Positions 9,641 to 20,860 of a DNA stretch of 64,000 nucleotides are shown one piece after another. The stretch comes from Rhyzopertha dominica (taxonomy: Eukaryota; Arthropoda; Insecta; Coleoptera; Bostrichidae). Both the position numbers and the translations under genes were made by a program. The stretch is from positions 1,364,001 to 1,428,000 of the forward strand of contig QCXZ01000137.1 of NCBI GenBank assembly GCA_025024175.1, written 5' to 3'. Positions within the stretch are counted from its first letter, which is position 1. Every line of letters begins with the position of its first letter. The notes below the pieces were generated by a model. That model saw only the letters and a program-made list of their open reading frames with translations. It did no database searches and was not told where the DNA came from.

Positions 9641-10005
9641 TAGATAAGACTTAAGCTAACGGAGTTCATGTCAAAAACATAGTAAGCTAATTTAACACAG
9701 AGCAAGTTGTCATCGAGAAGTCTAAAAGAACTAGAGAAGTGGCGCGACCACTATCTGTCATCAATGATGTTGGTTAATGTACTAACGGTAGTATGGCCTT
9801 TTCTAAAACCTGACTGCATATCCGATATAATTTTATTATCTATTGCGTAACTATATATTTGCTTCTGGATAAACTTTTCAAGAACCTGCGAAAGAGTAGT
9901 TTTGACGCTTATTGGCCGTAAGTCACTATACCGCTTTGGAGAGCTAATTTTGGGTAAAGGGGTTACCACTGTTGTTTTCCACATATCTGGAAAAAATCCC
10001 ACCTC
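9641..10005 (-). pseudogene. Non-LTR retrotransposon reverse transcriptase fragment
   Basis: Reading leftward from 10002: GFFPDMWKTTVVTPLPKISS, then DLRPISVKTTLSQVLEKFI and MQSGFRKGHTTVSTL. After a one-step frameshift comes ATSLVLLDFS (RT motif A, with the catalytic Asp), then LLCVKLAYYVFDMNSVSL and KSYLS at 9645. These are N-terminal and palm motifs of a jockey/CR1-like LINE RT. The endonuclease, the YADD box and the C-terminus are missing. It ends abruptly against mariner sequence at about 9640. Confidence 0.8.
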
Positions 10006-11267
10006 ATCAAGACAGGCAACTCAAAATGTGGTATTTTTTGTTATACACAAGTTGTGCTCGTTCCCTACTACCCTATATTATCAGAAGTTAACTACAGACT
10101 GCTTTAAATGCGTTCGATGTTGTACATATTCTGCTTGAAGTTATAATAAACAATAGGCGTTGCCCTATAACATAATTTAAAGCTTAATTTTCTCATTCGA
10201 TAGCGTATGGCTTCTAATACAAGACCTTGTCTTACAGCTGGACGTGACGATGTTACATCCACTGGGTCACACTGTCAAAGCCACGTGGAAAATGAAAATA
10301 ATGAAGAGCACAGTAACCTTATTTGGATGTAGCGAACTCATGAAAGGAAACAGAGGCGTGGGAGATTGCATTTGTTCCCTCAAAGGGCCACGGAGCACGG
10401 AACAAAATGTTATTCCGTTCCAAGTCGAGTTTTATAATTAGGGTGACGTCTGCGTTGTTATGAGAACATGTTCCGGAGAAACGCAATTTAGTAGAAGTTA
10501 CTAAATTACATTTAACATGGTTTTGGCGTCGCTGAAAATTCTGCAGTTTATATAATTTGCGATTACATGTACATCTAAAAGCAAAGGCGAAAATACAATG
10601 GCGTTGCGTGTTCGCTTGTGCTATCTCTTACCCTTTGGGAGTAAGGAAAATAACCCTGATGTCACGCGGATTAAACGATCTCTCCAAAGGGCCGTCCTCA
10701 AATATACGCTTTGTCCTGACCAACTATTGTTGGAGGCATCAAAATAACACTCTGCTTTTGACAGTGACCATCAAATATCATCAAGTATGCTTTCAATGAC
10801 ACCTCATTGGTGTTGGACACAAAAATTCCTAGCGCAGTGCATACTCGCCAGAAGGGGATGTTTTACTGCACTGTACCTCTCAGATGATACCTTTTCCATC
10901 TAGGAAACGTATCCCTGGTGGATAATAAAATTCTGCGGGTTCATCGTGCATTACTCATAACGGACGTGAAATATTAAATAAAAACGTGGCGTTTCCGACG
11001 TTTTTGGCAACGCCGCAGTAATAAAACTGCAATTTTAATGTGAAATGCAGAAAAACTGTGTTGCGAAGACTTTTTATGTTACGTGGTAGCAAATTCAGTT
11101 TTAACCTGCATGATGAAAAAATCCGTTTAGTAATCGTACTATGAGTAAAAATAATATACACTGTGTCAATAAAAGTATCAAACTGTTGCTGGAATGTGCT
11201 ATATTTTTAATTAATACGCGACTTGCAGTTCCTCTTAAAGTCGTACTACAAAAAGTTCAGTTTTATT
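10006..11267. other. No gene recognised
   Basis: Mixed-composition sequence with several 60-80-codon frames (for example 10244-10441 and 10557-10799). None shows a recognisable domain, start context or splice context. It may include further decayed transposon sequence. Confidence 0.45.
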
Positions 11268-11437
11268 ACGAGGGTGAAAGCTTTCAGCGTACATAACATA
11301 AGATAATATTTTTTCGGAAAGATCGCTGTCTTCTCAAAACACTGATTTTGTGTCAGACGAATTTTGTGGTTCTTCGTCTTTGACAAAGGTTACAGGTGAA
11401 ATCGAAACGTCAGACTAATAACTTTTTGTCAGTGAAA
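11268..11437 (+). repeat. Rearranged PLE terminus (inverted arm plus direct arm)
   Basis: Bases 11268-11348 are an imperfect reverse complement of 948-1018 in the tail of PLE copy A. Bases 11404-11437 (CGAAACGTCAGACTAATAAC then TTTTTGTCAG) are a direct copy of 925-958. Between them lies a stem-forming segment with GACGAA...TTCGTC. GAAACGTC is the hammerhead 3' core, and TCAGACGA upstream differs from CUGANGA by one base, so a decayed ribozyme is possible. Head-to-head arms of this kind fit PLE pseudo-LTR or junction structures. Confidence 0.55.
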
Positions 11438-12479
11438 AGGGAGAACGTAGCCATGTAACATCTGAAAAAGTAAACTATTTTGTTCTTAGAAAAACTGCAA
11501 AAATCACATCCCTCTCACCAGTGTTGCCACAAGACAAGACAATACAAGATAAAGTCCTACTCTTGTCTTGTGTTAAAATCAAGAGAATTAGTGACCAAGA
11601 AAAGATTACATCCAGAGTGCTTACATATCTTCTCTTGTGTCATCTTGTCCTGATAGGTACTTTCAATACCAACATTTTGCCAGAGTCGCCAACTATTGTT
11701 GCTAAAGTAACAGTTTTGCTGATAAATTTGGCGGATAAAATTTCATGTCACATGCTTCAGTGTTATGTAATGCTAATGCCAATTTTTTCTGTTTTTGTAC
11801 ATATTACGTTCTTTGAACTAACGTTTATCCAACGTATATTTATGTTTCTTATTATACAGTTATCACCAAGGGAGGGTTTTCATTAAATTTATAATATATA
11901 TTTTACAGTCTGTGTTATATTGAGAATTATCTGTATTTAATAATTATCTAATGCATGGTAATCATGACTGTAATTTCCTGTGGATAATGGAACATATAGA
12001 CCTTTTGTCTTATCTTATCTTCTGGCAGTATTACCTCTCAGTGTGTTTGTTTTGGACACTTTCAGTAACAAATTGTCATTTATTTTCAGTGCGAAATTTA
12101 AAAAAGTAATAATAAGCAAGGTGCATCTTATAAAACAATTAGTCTTGTACAAGTGTACAGCAGAAAACAGTTATAATTACACAAACACACAAATAGAAGA
12201 GTTCAATTTGGAAGCTTAGGGCAAACTACAATAAACACGGTATTTTTACTAGCGTTCATGTATCAATTAGTCATTTACCTGCTTACGAAAATAACCCAAT
12301 TCAAGCAACTTCGAATGTGGTGCAATAGATAGACGATTCTAAATATTTAGATGCGACCGGCTAGGTACAGCTCATAAACTATTTTCGGAAATGGGCGCGT
12401 AATAAAGTTCTGTTTAAATGACAGCTTTTATTGTCTGGGAACAACAACAGCAACCTCGTATTAGATTAAAATAGCCATT
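11438..12479. other. No gene recognised; contains a short hairpin
   Basis: At 11528-11539 and 11561-11572 a 12-bp perfect inverted repeat (CACAAGACAAGA / TCTTGTCTTGTG) encloses a 21-base loop. A 121-codon frame at 11521-11886 overlaps it, but it is leucine/isoleucine-rich with no family motif and is probably chance. Confidence 0.4.
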
Positions 12480-13100
12480 AAACCAGCTTGATTGACCCAG
12501 CCTGCTGTTTGGGAAAGCAAACATCAGACAAATTCTATTTGTCAAGCCACGACAATCCACTCGAAAGCTTTATGAATAATTATGAAGCTTGGTAATAAAT
12601 TAATTGAAAGGAAATATCTAAACTTCCCCTCATTACGCCAAAGCGTTTATTGATCCGCACCGTGCAATATTTGATCGGCCATAATTCTTCCAAGCTTTTC
12701 ATCCTGAAAATGGAAGCGTTAGAGCCCACTTCAGTGTGTGTTTACCGACCTGAGTACAGTCAATAACACTTTATGGACTTTAGAGTCCGATTTTATGCGC
12801 CTAGGTATAAATTGTCCAGTGCATTTCCTCCAATTTTATGCCATCCACAATAAATTTCCACCTAAATAAAAGTAAGTACTAAGCGTAAACGCCCAAAGTT
12901 TATGAGGAGAACGGCCATTAGCCCAAATTTTGCGCGGCATTATGGATTTAAAAGTGTCAGGCTCGAAAAGTTGGCGCAGTCTGAAAAAACTCGATAGGCG
13001 GGAGTCAATTTAATTAACAGGAGATTTAATTCACTTACGAGCCGCGAGCGATATTGATTAATAGGTGGCTTTCAAAGGTTTTTAGCCGAAAAACAGTTTG
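12480..13100. other. GC-richer unique island
   Basis: Higher CpG content with many TAAT/ATTA and ATAAA words (for example TTAATTAACAG, GATTAATAGG, AATAAATTAATTG). No recognisable reading frame or repeat. It is a candidate noncoding conserved segment by composition only. Confidence 0.25.
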
Positions 13101-15229
13101 ATTAACTTTGGTAATGCATCAAAATATGAACCATGAAAGTTGCATCTATCAATCAATTTTAGCGCTACAGACAAAGCTTTTATAAAGGTCAATGATGGCA
13201 AAACGGTTCATCTCAAGCTTAATGAAGAAATCGGGAGTCGCCCTTCTGAATTTTTTCTCTCTGGTATATCGTATTCATCTTGTATAATGTGTAGGCAGGT
13301 ACTGGGGCAATAAAATGTATTCGCCATCTCGTTTCCCTCAAGGGATCGTGCCCGTAGTTATATGAAATTCCAGGATGGTCACCCTTTCGACCCAGCGAAG
13401 GTTTAGAGGATAAATTCGAATGCAAAGAATGCACATTGCTCTACCACGATTTAGTACAGTAGCTAGCCAAAATGTTTTATGGAAAATTATTTCAAAAGTA
13501 GGGAGAGTTTACATTCCACTGAAGATGAAAAGTGATGCTCGGATACATTGAAAAATTGCCGCTGTAAAATAATTACTACTACGCTAGGTCATAGACAGTA
13601 AGTTTAAATTCAGCAAAGTTTTAAGCACAGCAATATGCGGTTAAGGAATCAAAATAATTTTTGAGATAAAAAATCTTGAATGTTCCATTTTTGATTATAT
13701 TTGATTATATGAACGTATTTTTAAACCAATACAGAAATTAGAGCTCTTTCATACAGTAACCTTAATCTTCATTAATTTACATTGCTGTTCACTACGACAA
13801 ACACAAAATAAAAGTATGATTTTTATTACACAATCTGCTTAGTTTTTATTTGTCAGCAGCAAAAAATTAATAGTGATTGCCAAATTAAAGCAATAAAGTT
13901 TAAAATCGATGTTTATAAGATGTTATTTTCTAATGAAGAACAACCTGATATGATGAAGATTTATTGCGCTTGTAACAGAAGTGTGAAAAATACACAATAC
14001 AAACGTACCTTGAGACAAGTTGAATGAAACCTATATTTTAAACAAATCGAGAAGCGAATTGCAGAATGTTAGGAAGGCAAATTTTAATTTTAATTTTAAA
14101 CCCCGGAAATAATAACAAGATTTTTAGAAAACATTAATGAAAAGCGAAATTATGCGAATAAAACATAATCTTTGAACGACTCTTTTTCTAAATAAGTGAA
14201 TAGGAAACAATTGAAAGTCCACCCCAGCTACTGGATTTAGGCCCGTTGTACTATTTTCTGTTAGAAGAGGCAATTAAAATATTGTTTGCAACTGACGATA
14301 TGGACATGTAGACGTATATACCATAAATGACATTACAAGAAGAACTGAGCTATTTATTCATCAAAATGGGTTCCTGTTCGAACACTTGTTGCTGTAAGAA
14401 GGTGCTTTTAGTTCTTTTCATTAATATAAACAAATTTCAGACTATTTTGATCTTTCAACGGAATTCGAAACTACCGGCTATCACTTGTAATAAGCAAGAT
14501 TCCTACATTTGCATTTTTTGTTTTTCTAGAAATTGTTATTGAGGTGAAAAATGATTTACCTATATATAATACAGCTGCAAGTCTTCAGTCAATGGTAATT
14601 TATACAAGAATTAGAACTGTATTATGGTAATTAAAGTTATTTTCATGTGCAAGTCATTAATGTTTATTTTATACATCGTAAAGCGTACTGTGTTGAAAAC
14701 GGTCTTTATTTTAATCACTACAATGGCAACGTCTGCAGGTAACTAGTACAAATAAAACCTTTAGGTATTTTAAAGCTTAAAACTGTATTTTGAATACAAA
14801 TCTTAATGTAAAGTTTACTTGGTTGGACTCTTAAACAGTTATCTATACAAACACTCCAGCATCAACACCAGTAGATGGAGCTAGAGCCAATGAAAATTTC
14901 CAAAAGAAAAATTATTACAAGAGAGGTGAGAAGTATAAAAAGTACGTAGCTATAAACATAATATTTGGTAGAAAGTTTAGGTTAGCACGAGCAGTGATAG
15001 AAATGACAACTTGTAAGATGCAAAAAATAGAGACTGTTAGTAAAAAAAACAAAAGTGTCAAAAGCTCAATGCATGTATTACACGAAAGTTGCACTAAAGT
15101 AAGTGTCACTTCTTTGACTAAAACGCAGTCTAATTGGATTAAAATAAAAGACCGTTGCCGTGAAAGTATAAGAGAGCTCTTCTTTCGCAATCGTGCATTT
15201 GTGTCGACCTGCCCTGTCGTATGCCTTTA
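13101..15229. other. AT-rich, no gene recognised
   Basis: Long AT-rich stretch. The open frames are short and low in complexity. No TIR pairs or RT/transposase motifs were seen. Confidence 0.45.
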
Positions 15230-15560
15230 ACGAAACAGTTTAAGAACCCCATCGGATTTTAAATTGATTCCCGGAAACACAACAAACTGCAACGTCTGAA
15301 AGCCTCTTTTAAAGCGCGGCGTTTCCTCAGTTTATGAGATGGTGTACCAGGCCCGCCATTCCTACAACAGAATTTGCATGCCGAGATAACAGGGAATTCG
15401 GAAAGTACAATCCGTGTCCGCATTTTTACGACCAGCCCATAATTTTGTGCCGGCATCCCGAAGACTCCCGAGGGAATTATTCGTACGATTTAATTCGCGT
15501 GTAATTCGGCTTCAAAAAGCGGAAGCCTGCGGGAAACCCTTTGAACTCGGGGTAACTTTG
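15230..15560. other. GC-richer unique island
   Basis: CpG-containing stretch (AAAGCGCGGCGTTTCC, CCGTGTCCGC) between AT-rich flanks. There is no supported coding frame and no transposon similarity seen. Confidence 0.25.
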
Positions 15561-16974
15561 AATTTTCGTTTAGAGCCAAGCGTTCCCAAGTGAAAGATTG
15601 TTGCATAAATGTTTCTTTAGTGCTGCTGAATGATTGCATACGCTGAGTCGTTTGTGTTCTTATCTTTTCACTGGTTATTGATATCATTGTTCTGTCTCCT
15701 CTGTGATATCGAGTTTTTATTGCTAAAATTCAGTCCCACACCAAACAAGAACTGAAACTTTTACTTAATGATAAGCCTTTTAGATTGCAGCTGTTTTTTT
15801 ATACTATTCACAAGCTGTTATTCATTATTTATTTTTTTAATTTCTAATGCATCGTGATGTATCTTTTTGTTAAGCTGAAGGAGTACTTTAAAATTTAATT
15901 TTAACTACAGATTTAGCTTATTTCTATATAGATATGCAATCAGTGCGCTTCAAACGTAACGAGAGTACCTGAATAAAATTTGAAACAAATATTTACAAAC
16001 TCCCAGACGTTATAACGAATTATCCACCTCACCTTGATGCAAAATTTACGGAGCAAATAATTAATAGTTCCACGAGTTCATCGTAGGCAATTCGTTTATG
16101 ATACGCCAGCGTCTGGCTCGTCCGTAGCTTTGACTTATATACAAAGCTGGATCGATTTTTACGCAGTTGGAGCGCGTTAGGGGTAGGTCAAGCTTCTGAG
16201 ATGCCCCCAGCAGGAGCGAATAGATTCGTGTTTTAATTATAACTTTTGAGCGGTTCGCCTGAAATTCCACGTTCTGCTTGTGACGTGTACGTCTGTCACA
16301 CGGATTGAAATTGCAGGGAAAGTAATTACGTAAACATTTTTTTCTTTTTCTACAACGGTTTGTTCTGGTTCCATAGAATAAAAAAAGTGGTTAATTTGAC
16401 GTTCGGCCCTTAGTTTTTGCTTATATTCAAACAGACCGGAAACAATTTGGAAGCTATAAGGTGTACAGCATCATCGATGTGTACGTACAGTTGAACTAAA
16501 GAAAATGTCCACCGTTTTTTGGGTATAGTAAAAGAAGCTAGACTTTTCCGTTACATAATAGTTACATACTCGTAAATGTGCTAAAACTGTGTCTCTGCAA
16601 ATTTTTCTTTTGGACTTTCCTTTTTCGGCGTAGTTGATGTTCTTTTCTGTACAGGAAGCTTAGTGAACATCATATATTTATGCTTCAATCTTCCCTTCCC
16701 ACAAGACAAAATCACTCTTAGCAAACATATCACACACTATTTCTTCTAAGTATACAAATACCACTGAAATGTATAAAGTATAATGTTAAAGTACAATTGT
16801 TCAGTAAGTCCATTCTTGGTAAAGAAATGGCAGATTTTAACTTCGTTACGTGCCCAAAACAAGGAATGGGATCAAGAAAACGTGCTTCTTCTGACAGAAA
16901 TCGAAGGAACTGCTAAAAAAGTCCAAAAGAAAAGTTAAGTGAAAAATTGCCTTCGGTTCCAGTAAAGCCCAGGA
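15561..16974. other. No gene recognised
   Basis: AT-rich sequence up to the 3' end of the LINE at 16975. Nothing supportable was found on either strand. Confidence 0.45.
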
Positions 16975-18320
16975 TATAATAATAATAATAATGCATTTAT
17001 TACCCAACAGAAATGTCTATTTACAGGATAAAATAGAAAATCAACATTTTTAGTAAATACATAGCACACACTATAATATAATATACTACTGCTCAGCTAC
17101 CACAAACGACAACAGCTTTTTCAGACTATCACAACGAATGCCACAATGTCCAGATATCCTATTAAAGTTTCTCGACATAACAAAAACAGTCGAGTTAAAA
17201 AGCACATTGGTTCCAGCATTTGGACAATAAAAAGTGTCACCATCCCGGGAACCAAGCCTAGGTACTCTTATATTAAATAATGCCAGCAAAGAAGGACGGT
17301 CAACATCGCCATGAAATATTTTAAATAAAAATGTTAAACTAGTGCGTATCCTTCTAGTTGCAAAGAACTAACGTCAAACCTTTGCAACAAGAGTGTATGA
17401 TTATATCCTCTATACGGATAATAATTGTCTACTCGATACGACAAAAACTGAAGAAATCGTCTCTGAATTTTCTCAGTTTGGTTTATGTGTATTTGATAAT
17501 GAGGATACCATATCAAACTGCAGTAATCCAATTTGGGACGAACAAAAGTAAAATATAAAGGTTTCAGTATATTATTAAACGATGCTGAGTTGCGAATAAT
17601 AAAACCTAAAACTTTATAGGCAGCTTTTACCGTTGAGTCTATATGACCAGTAAAAGTTAATTTACAATCATAACTCACACCAAGATCTTTAACGCTGTAG
17701 CAGCGTACCAACTCGACTGCTTCAATTGTATAATTAAATATTAAAGCTTGCCTTCTAAGGGTAAAAGTGCAAACCTTACACCTGTCAATATTAAGAGGCA
17801 ATCTATTCGCAGCACACCATCTAGCCACACGGTTAACCTGCCCTTGCAATACTAAACAGTCATCCTCGCCGGATACCTCAGAAAACAATTTCGGGTCATC
17901 CGCTAAAAACTGATCATTAGATTCTAACGAAAGTGATAGATCATTTATAAACAAAATAAACAGCAATGGCCCCAAGTTAAACCCCTGAGGAACTCCGGAG
18001 GTTGCTAAAAAGTTGTATGATTTAAAACCGTTATATGTAAGATATAATTTACGTTGAGTGAGACATGATTTTACTAGTTGAACGAGATAATCACTCAATC
18101 CAAGCTGCTCTAGTTTATTGAGTAGAACACAATGGTCCACCCTGTCGAAGGTTTTCGAGAAGTCAGTATACACCGCATCAACTTGACCTTTATTATCTAC
18201 AATATTTGCAGACTGCATAAAGTGTGTTAAGTTAGTTACAGTTGAACGTTTTGGATAGAATCCATGTTGGTTAGGTGAAATGCAATGCATAAATCATTAA
18301 CTACCCTGTGCTGAAGTTTC
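16975..18320 (-). pseudogene. Jockey-like LINE, 5'-truncated, RT domain to 3' tail (family L, copy 1)
   Basis: A 318-codon open frame (18290-17334) carries PNQHGFYPKRST, motif A YTDFSKTFDRVDH, motif B SGVPQGFNLGPLLFILFIND, and a catalytic box reading FLADDPKLF, where FADD or YADD is expected. It continues with WCAANRLPLNIDRCKV, DLGVSYDCKLTF and RPKLDYCSLIWYP. After a frameshift near 17335 it goes on with TSLTFLFKIFHGDVDRPS, LLALFNIRVPRLGSRDG and CDSLKKLL, with a stop at about 17086. The 3' end is a (TAA)n-type repeat at 16976-16995, typical of jockey-clade insertions. Upstream of 18320 the similarity stops, so the endonuclease is missing. A second copy lies at 39.7-41.1 kb on the other strand. 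Confidence 0.85.
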
Positions 18321-18949
18321 TTCTTTTTCTTTTTTAGTTCAAAACCCCAGAGATACCAAAGAAAATATTCTTAAAATAACTCAAGGAATAACCATATTTA
18401 TGTCCTTTGTAGAATGTTTTTTTTCTTTAATTGTTTACATGACTGGAGGGCTTAACCTTAAAGTAATGAAGTACCAAGGATGTTAGTATATTTTCGTAAT
18501 TCAATAACAATTAAAAAAATGCACCTAATGTAAAGCCTTTCAGTTTGGAATGTTTCCTTTGTAGTCATTTTTATTGATTTGTAGCTTAGTATCCTATATC
18601 TCTAAATTGCATATTTTACTTACGGAATGATAAATGACAAAAACCAGCAAATGTACGTGGTTTACTCAAAATTTTGCTAGAAAAAATGACACAAATATTA
18701 CGTGTCCTTTGGTTTCTGGTCTTGAATGTCAAGGTTTATAATAAAATCACAACACAATCTTATACATTTACCAATTAGTCAATACAGCAAAAGTATTCCA
18801 ATTTTTGTTAATAATTAAAAAGTTAGGTTTAAAAAAGTAAGACGATATGAAAATATTAGCAGTGACTCACATGATGTTGTGTGTTAGACCCCTATAAATT
18901 TAATCATTCTAATGCGATGGTTAACATGACTTGTTAGTAATCAGGCAAA
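18321..18949. other. AT-rich, no gene recognised
   Basis: Low-complexity AT-rich sequence. No supported feature. Confidence 0.45.
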
Positions 18950-19510
18950 GTTTATCAACACGAGCTCTCGCATAACATCATTAGACACCACAGACCGCAT
19001 AAAAACCGCAGGACCTCCCAGGCCATCAAACCAGAGGCCCAACAAACAACTAAAACAACGAGGCCGTAAATAAACAACGACGCCTACGATTCCCGCTGCC
19101 ATCAATTATCCAGCCGGCCATGAATAAGGCATCGATGCGATCATCGCGGAGGATCGCCACGGCGACCACCTGTTACCCCGAAACTCAGAGCAAAAACTCA
19201 CCCCCTTTCGCTTCCTGTACGCAAAACTACGGCGTCAACTATCACACGGACGCGTCGGGACGCCTGGCGTCTGTAGCCGCAGCCCTGCTGACACTGACGC
19301 TTCGGCTTATTCTACCCTTCAGCGTCCGTCGCCAGGCAACGCAACCACGCCTACTCGAAAACGCCAGGCCGGGATATGAAAACGTTCTGCGTGTCTGGGT
19401 TCTTCACCGATGGAAACTGGGACGCGACGGAGCTGAGGGGCTCCAGGTGCCGGAGATCGGGATGGCGATTGGGGTAGCTAAAGGGCGACGAGGGTTTTAC
19501 GATCTGATTT
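18950..19510. other. GC-rich unique island with a 134-codon chance-like frame
   Basis: The most GC-rich part of the left half. A plus-strand frame (19120-19524) is open for 134 codons, but its predicted protein is Ala/Arg/Thr-rich with no domain. An overlapping minus-strand frame is also open, as expected from GC-rich noncoding DNA. No splice acceptor or start context favours it. I leave it as a probable conserved noncoding island. Confidence 0.3.
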
Positions 19511-19689
19511 GGATATTGACATGATAGTCTTACAAAATAAGACATATTTATACAGAGTGATTTTTTTCGACGTTTAGCATGAAGATTTCAGACACTATAC
19601 GTTGGATAGAAGAAAGGTTAAGCAGAAAGATTTGCAGTTCGAAAGCCTAATTCAATTGACTGCTTGAGTTCTTTAAAAAGTTTACAAAT

Positions 19690-20399
19690 TAAAGTTTGTC
19701 TATATTTGGAAGAATTTTACGATTTTACGATGACATGTCGGGCGATATGTTTCTGGATTGATTTCGGAATAAACTAATTGAGAATGTACCTGCAAACGAT
19801 GTAATAATAATAGACAACGCAGGCTACCATTCGGTACAAAAAATAAAATTCCAAAACAGAAGCAGATCTGTATTTTGAAGATAATTATACGAAAGAAGAG
19901 TTATTGGAAGTAATAAGAATTAAAAATTTAAAAAAAGAACATGAAGCAGACTAAGAAGCAGCAAGTGCATCGGCTTCCACCCTATCATTGTATTTTTAAT
20001 CCCATTGAACTGATACGAGCAGAATTAAAGGGAAATTTAAGGAGAAAAAATACAAATCCCAAATTTAATGTAGGCACCCTAAACTTAATTGAAGAAGAGG
20101 TCAATAAAATAAAAGAAGTTAGTTGGGCAAATTGCGTCCGTCATGTAATTGAAATCGCACCAAACAAGTCCAAGAATTAATTTTAAATCTAGAGAGCGAC
20201 AGTAGTGATGAATAATTTTGTGATAGTGACTGTGACCATAATTAATTTTTAATATTTTTTTAGTGCGAATTATCTACCTTTGTAGTTTTTGTCCTAAATG
20301 TAAATACAATACATATTATTTAATTAGAGAGTGTGCAAATTGCTATTGTTATTCTTATAATACGGCCCTGGAAATTCTTCCAAATATAGACAAACTTTA
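19690..20399 (+). mobile_element. DDE_3 (IS630/Tc1-like) transposon, internal-deletion copy with 28-bp inverted repeats
   Basis: A perfect 28-bp inverted repeat (TAAAGTTTGTCTATATTTGG... at 19690-19717, its reverse complement at 20372-20399) brackets a transposase remnant. The left repeat lies directly next to the middle of the coding sequence, so the 5' half of the gene is deleted. The repeats may be true TIRs of a miniature derivative or may have arisen by rearrangement. No clear target-site duplication was found. Confidence 0.55.
19718..20215 (+). pseudogene. DDE_3 family transposase, C-terminal half (copy 1)
   Basis: The frame reads YDDMSGDMFLD, a stop, FRNKLIENVPANDVIIIDNAGYHS (second catalytic Asp in the DNAGYHS box), then EELLEVIRIKNLKKEHEAD. 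After a shift come HRLPPYHCIFNPIELI (catalytic Glu in NPIE), NCVRHVIEIA, and an acidic serine-rich end with ESDSSDE before the stop at 20213-20215. The N-terminal helix-turn-helix and first Asp are missing, and at least two frameshifts are present. The same protein family recurs at 30.0-30.9 kb and 54.6-55.1 kb. These are cut-and-paste transposases related to IS630/Tc1. Confidence 0.75.
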
Positions 20400-20705
20400 C
20401 TGTGATATTTTGCAAAAACCAAATTTTGGCGATATCTTCTATTACTGTAAACTGTTATCACTAGAATTGTCATTTATGGCATTGTGACTTTTTACATTTT
20501 TTATATTTTTTTAACTTTATTAAGTCTTATAGCGACATTACATGGTGGATGACGGTGGTATCCTGCATGAATACAATGCAGAAAACGGTCTTTTATATTG
20601 ATTGTTCCAGATCAAACGCCTAGCATGGACACCTGCGTATGTCATGTGTAATCAATTCAATTTAATTGCGAATGACTGCGACATACAATTTGATTCTACA
20701 CAATG
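20400..20705. other. AT-rich spacer
   Basis: No feature was recognised between the DDE_3 remnant and the mariner. Confidence 0.5.
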
Positions 20706-20707
20706 TA

Positions 20708-20746
20708 CGAGGCATGTTTTATAAGTAAGTACCGTTTTGCGATTCC
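20708..20746 (+). repeat. Left TIR of the mariner
   Basis: Begins CGAGGCATG and runs to about GCGATTCC. Pairs with 21991-22027. Confidence 0.85.
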
Positions 20747-20860
20747 GCCGCCGTAGCGTTATGGTCGGCGTTCCGCGCATGCGCGCTGGTTACCTACATC
20801 TCTTGTCTACGCACTGACGCCATTACAGTTTGATTCTTCATTGTATACGTTGTTTACTGA

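Noticed and set aside
11521..11886. 121-codon plus-strand frame
   Set aside because: Begins in a hairpin-rich repeat, is Leu/Ile-rich from AT-rich codons, has no motif, and has no splice or promoter context.
19120..19524. 134-codon plus-strand frame, among the longest non-transposon frames
   Set aside because: Lies in GC-rich DNA with the opposite strand also open. Composition is Ala/Arg/Thr-rich with no domain. Consistent with chance.
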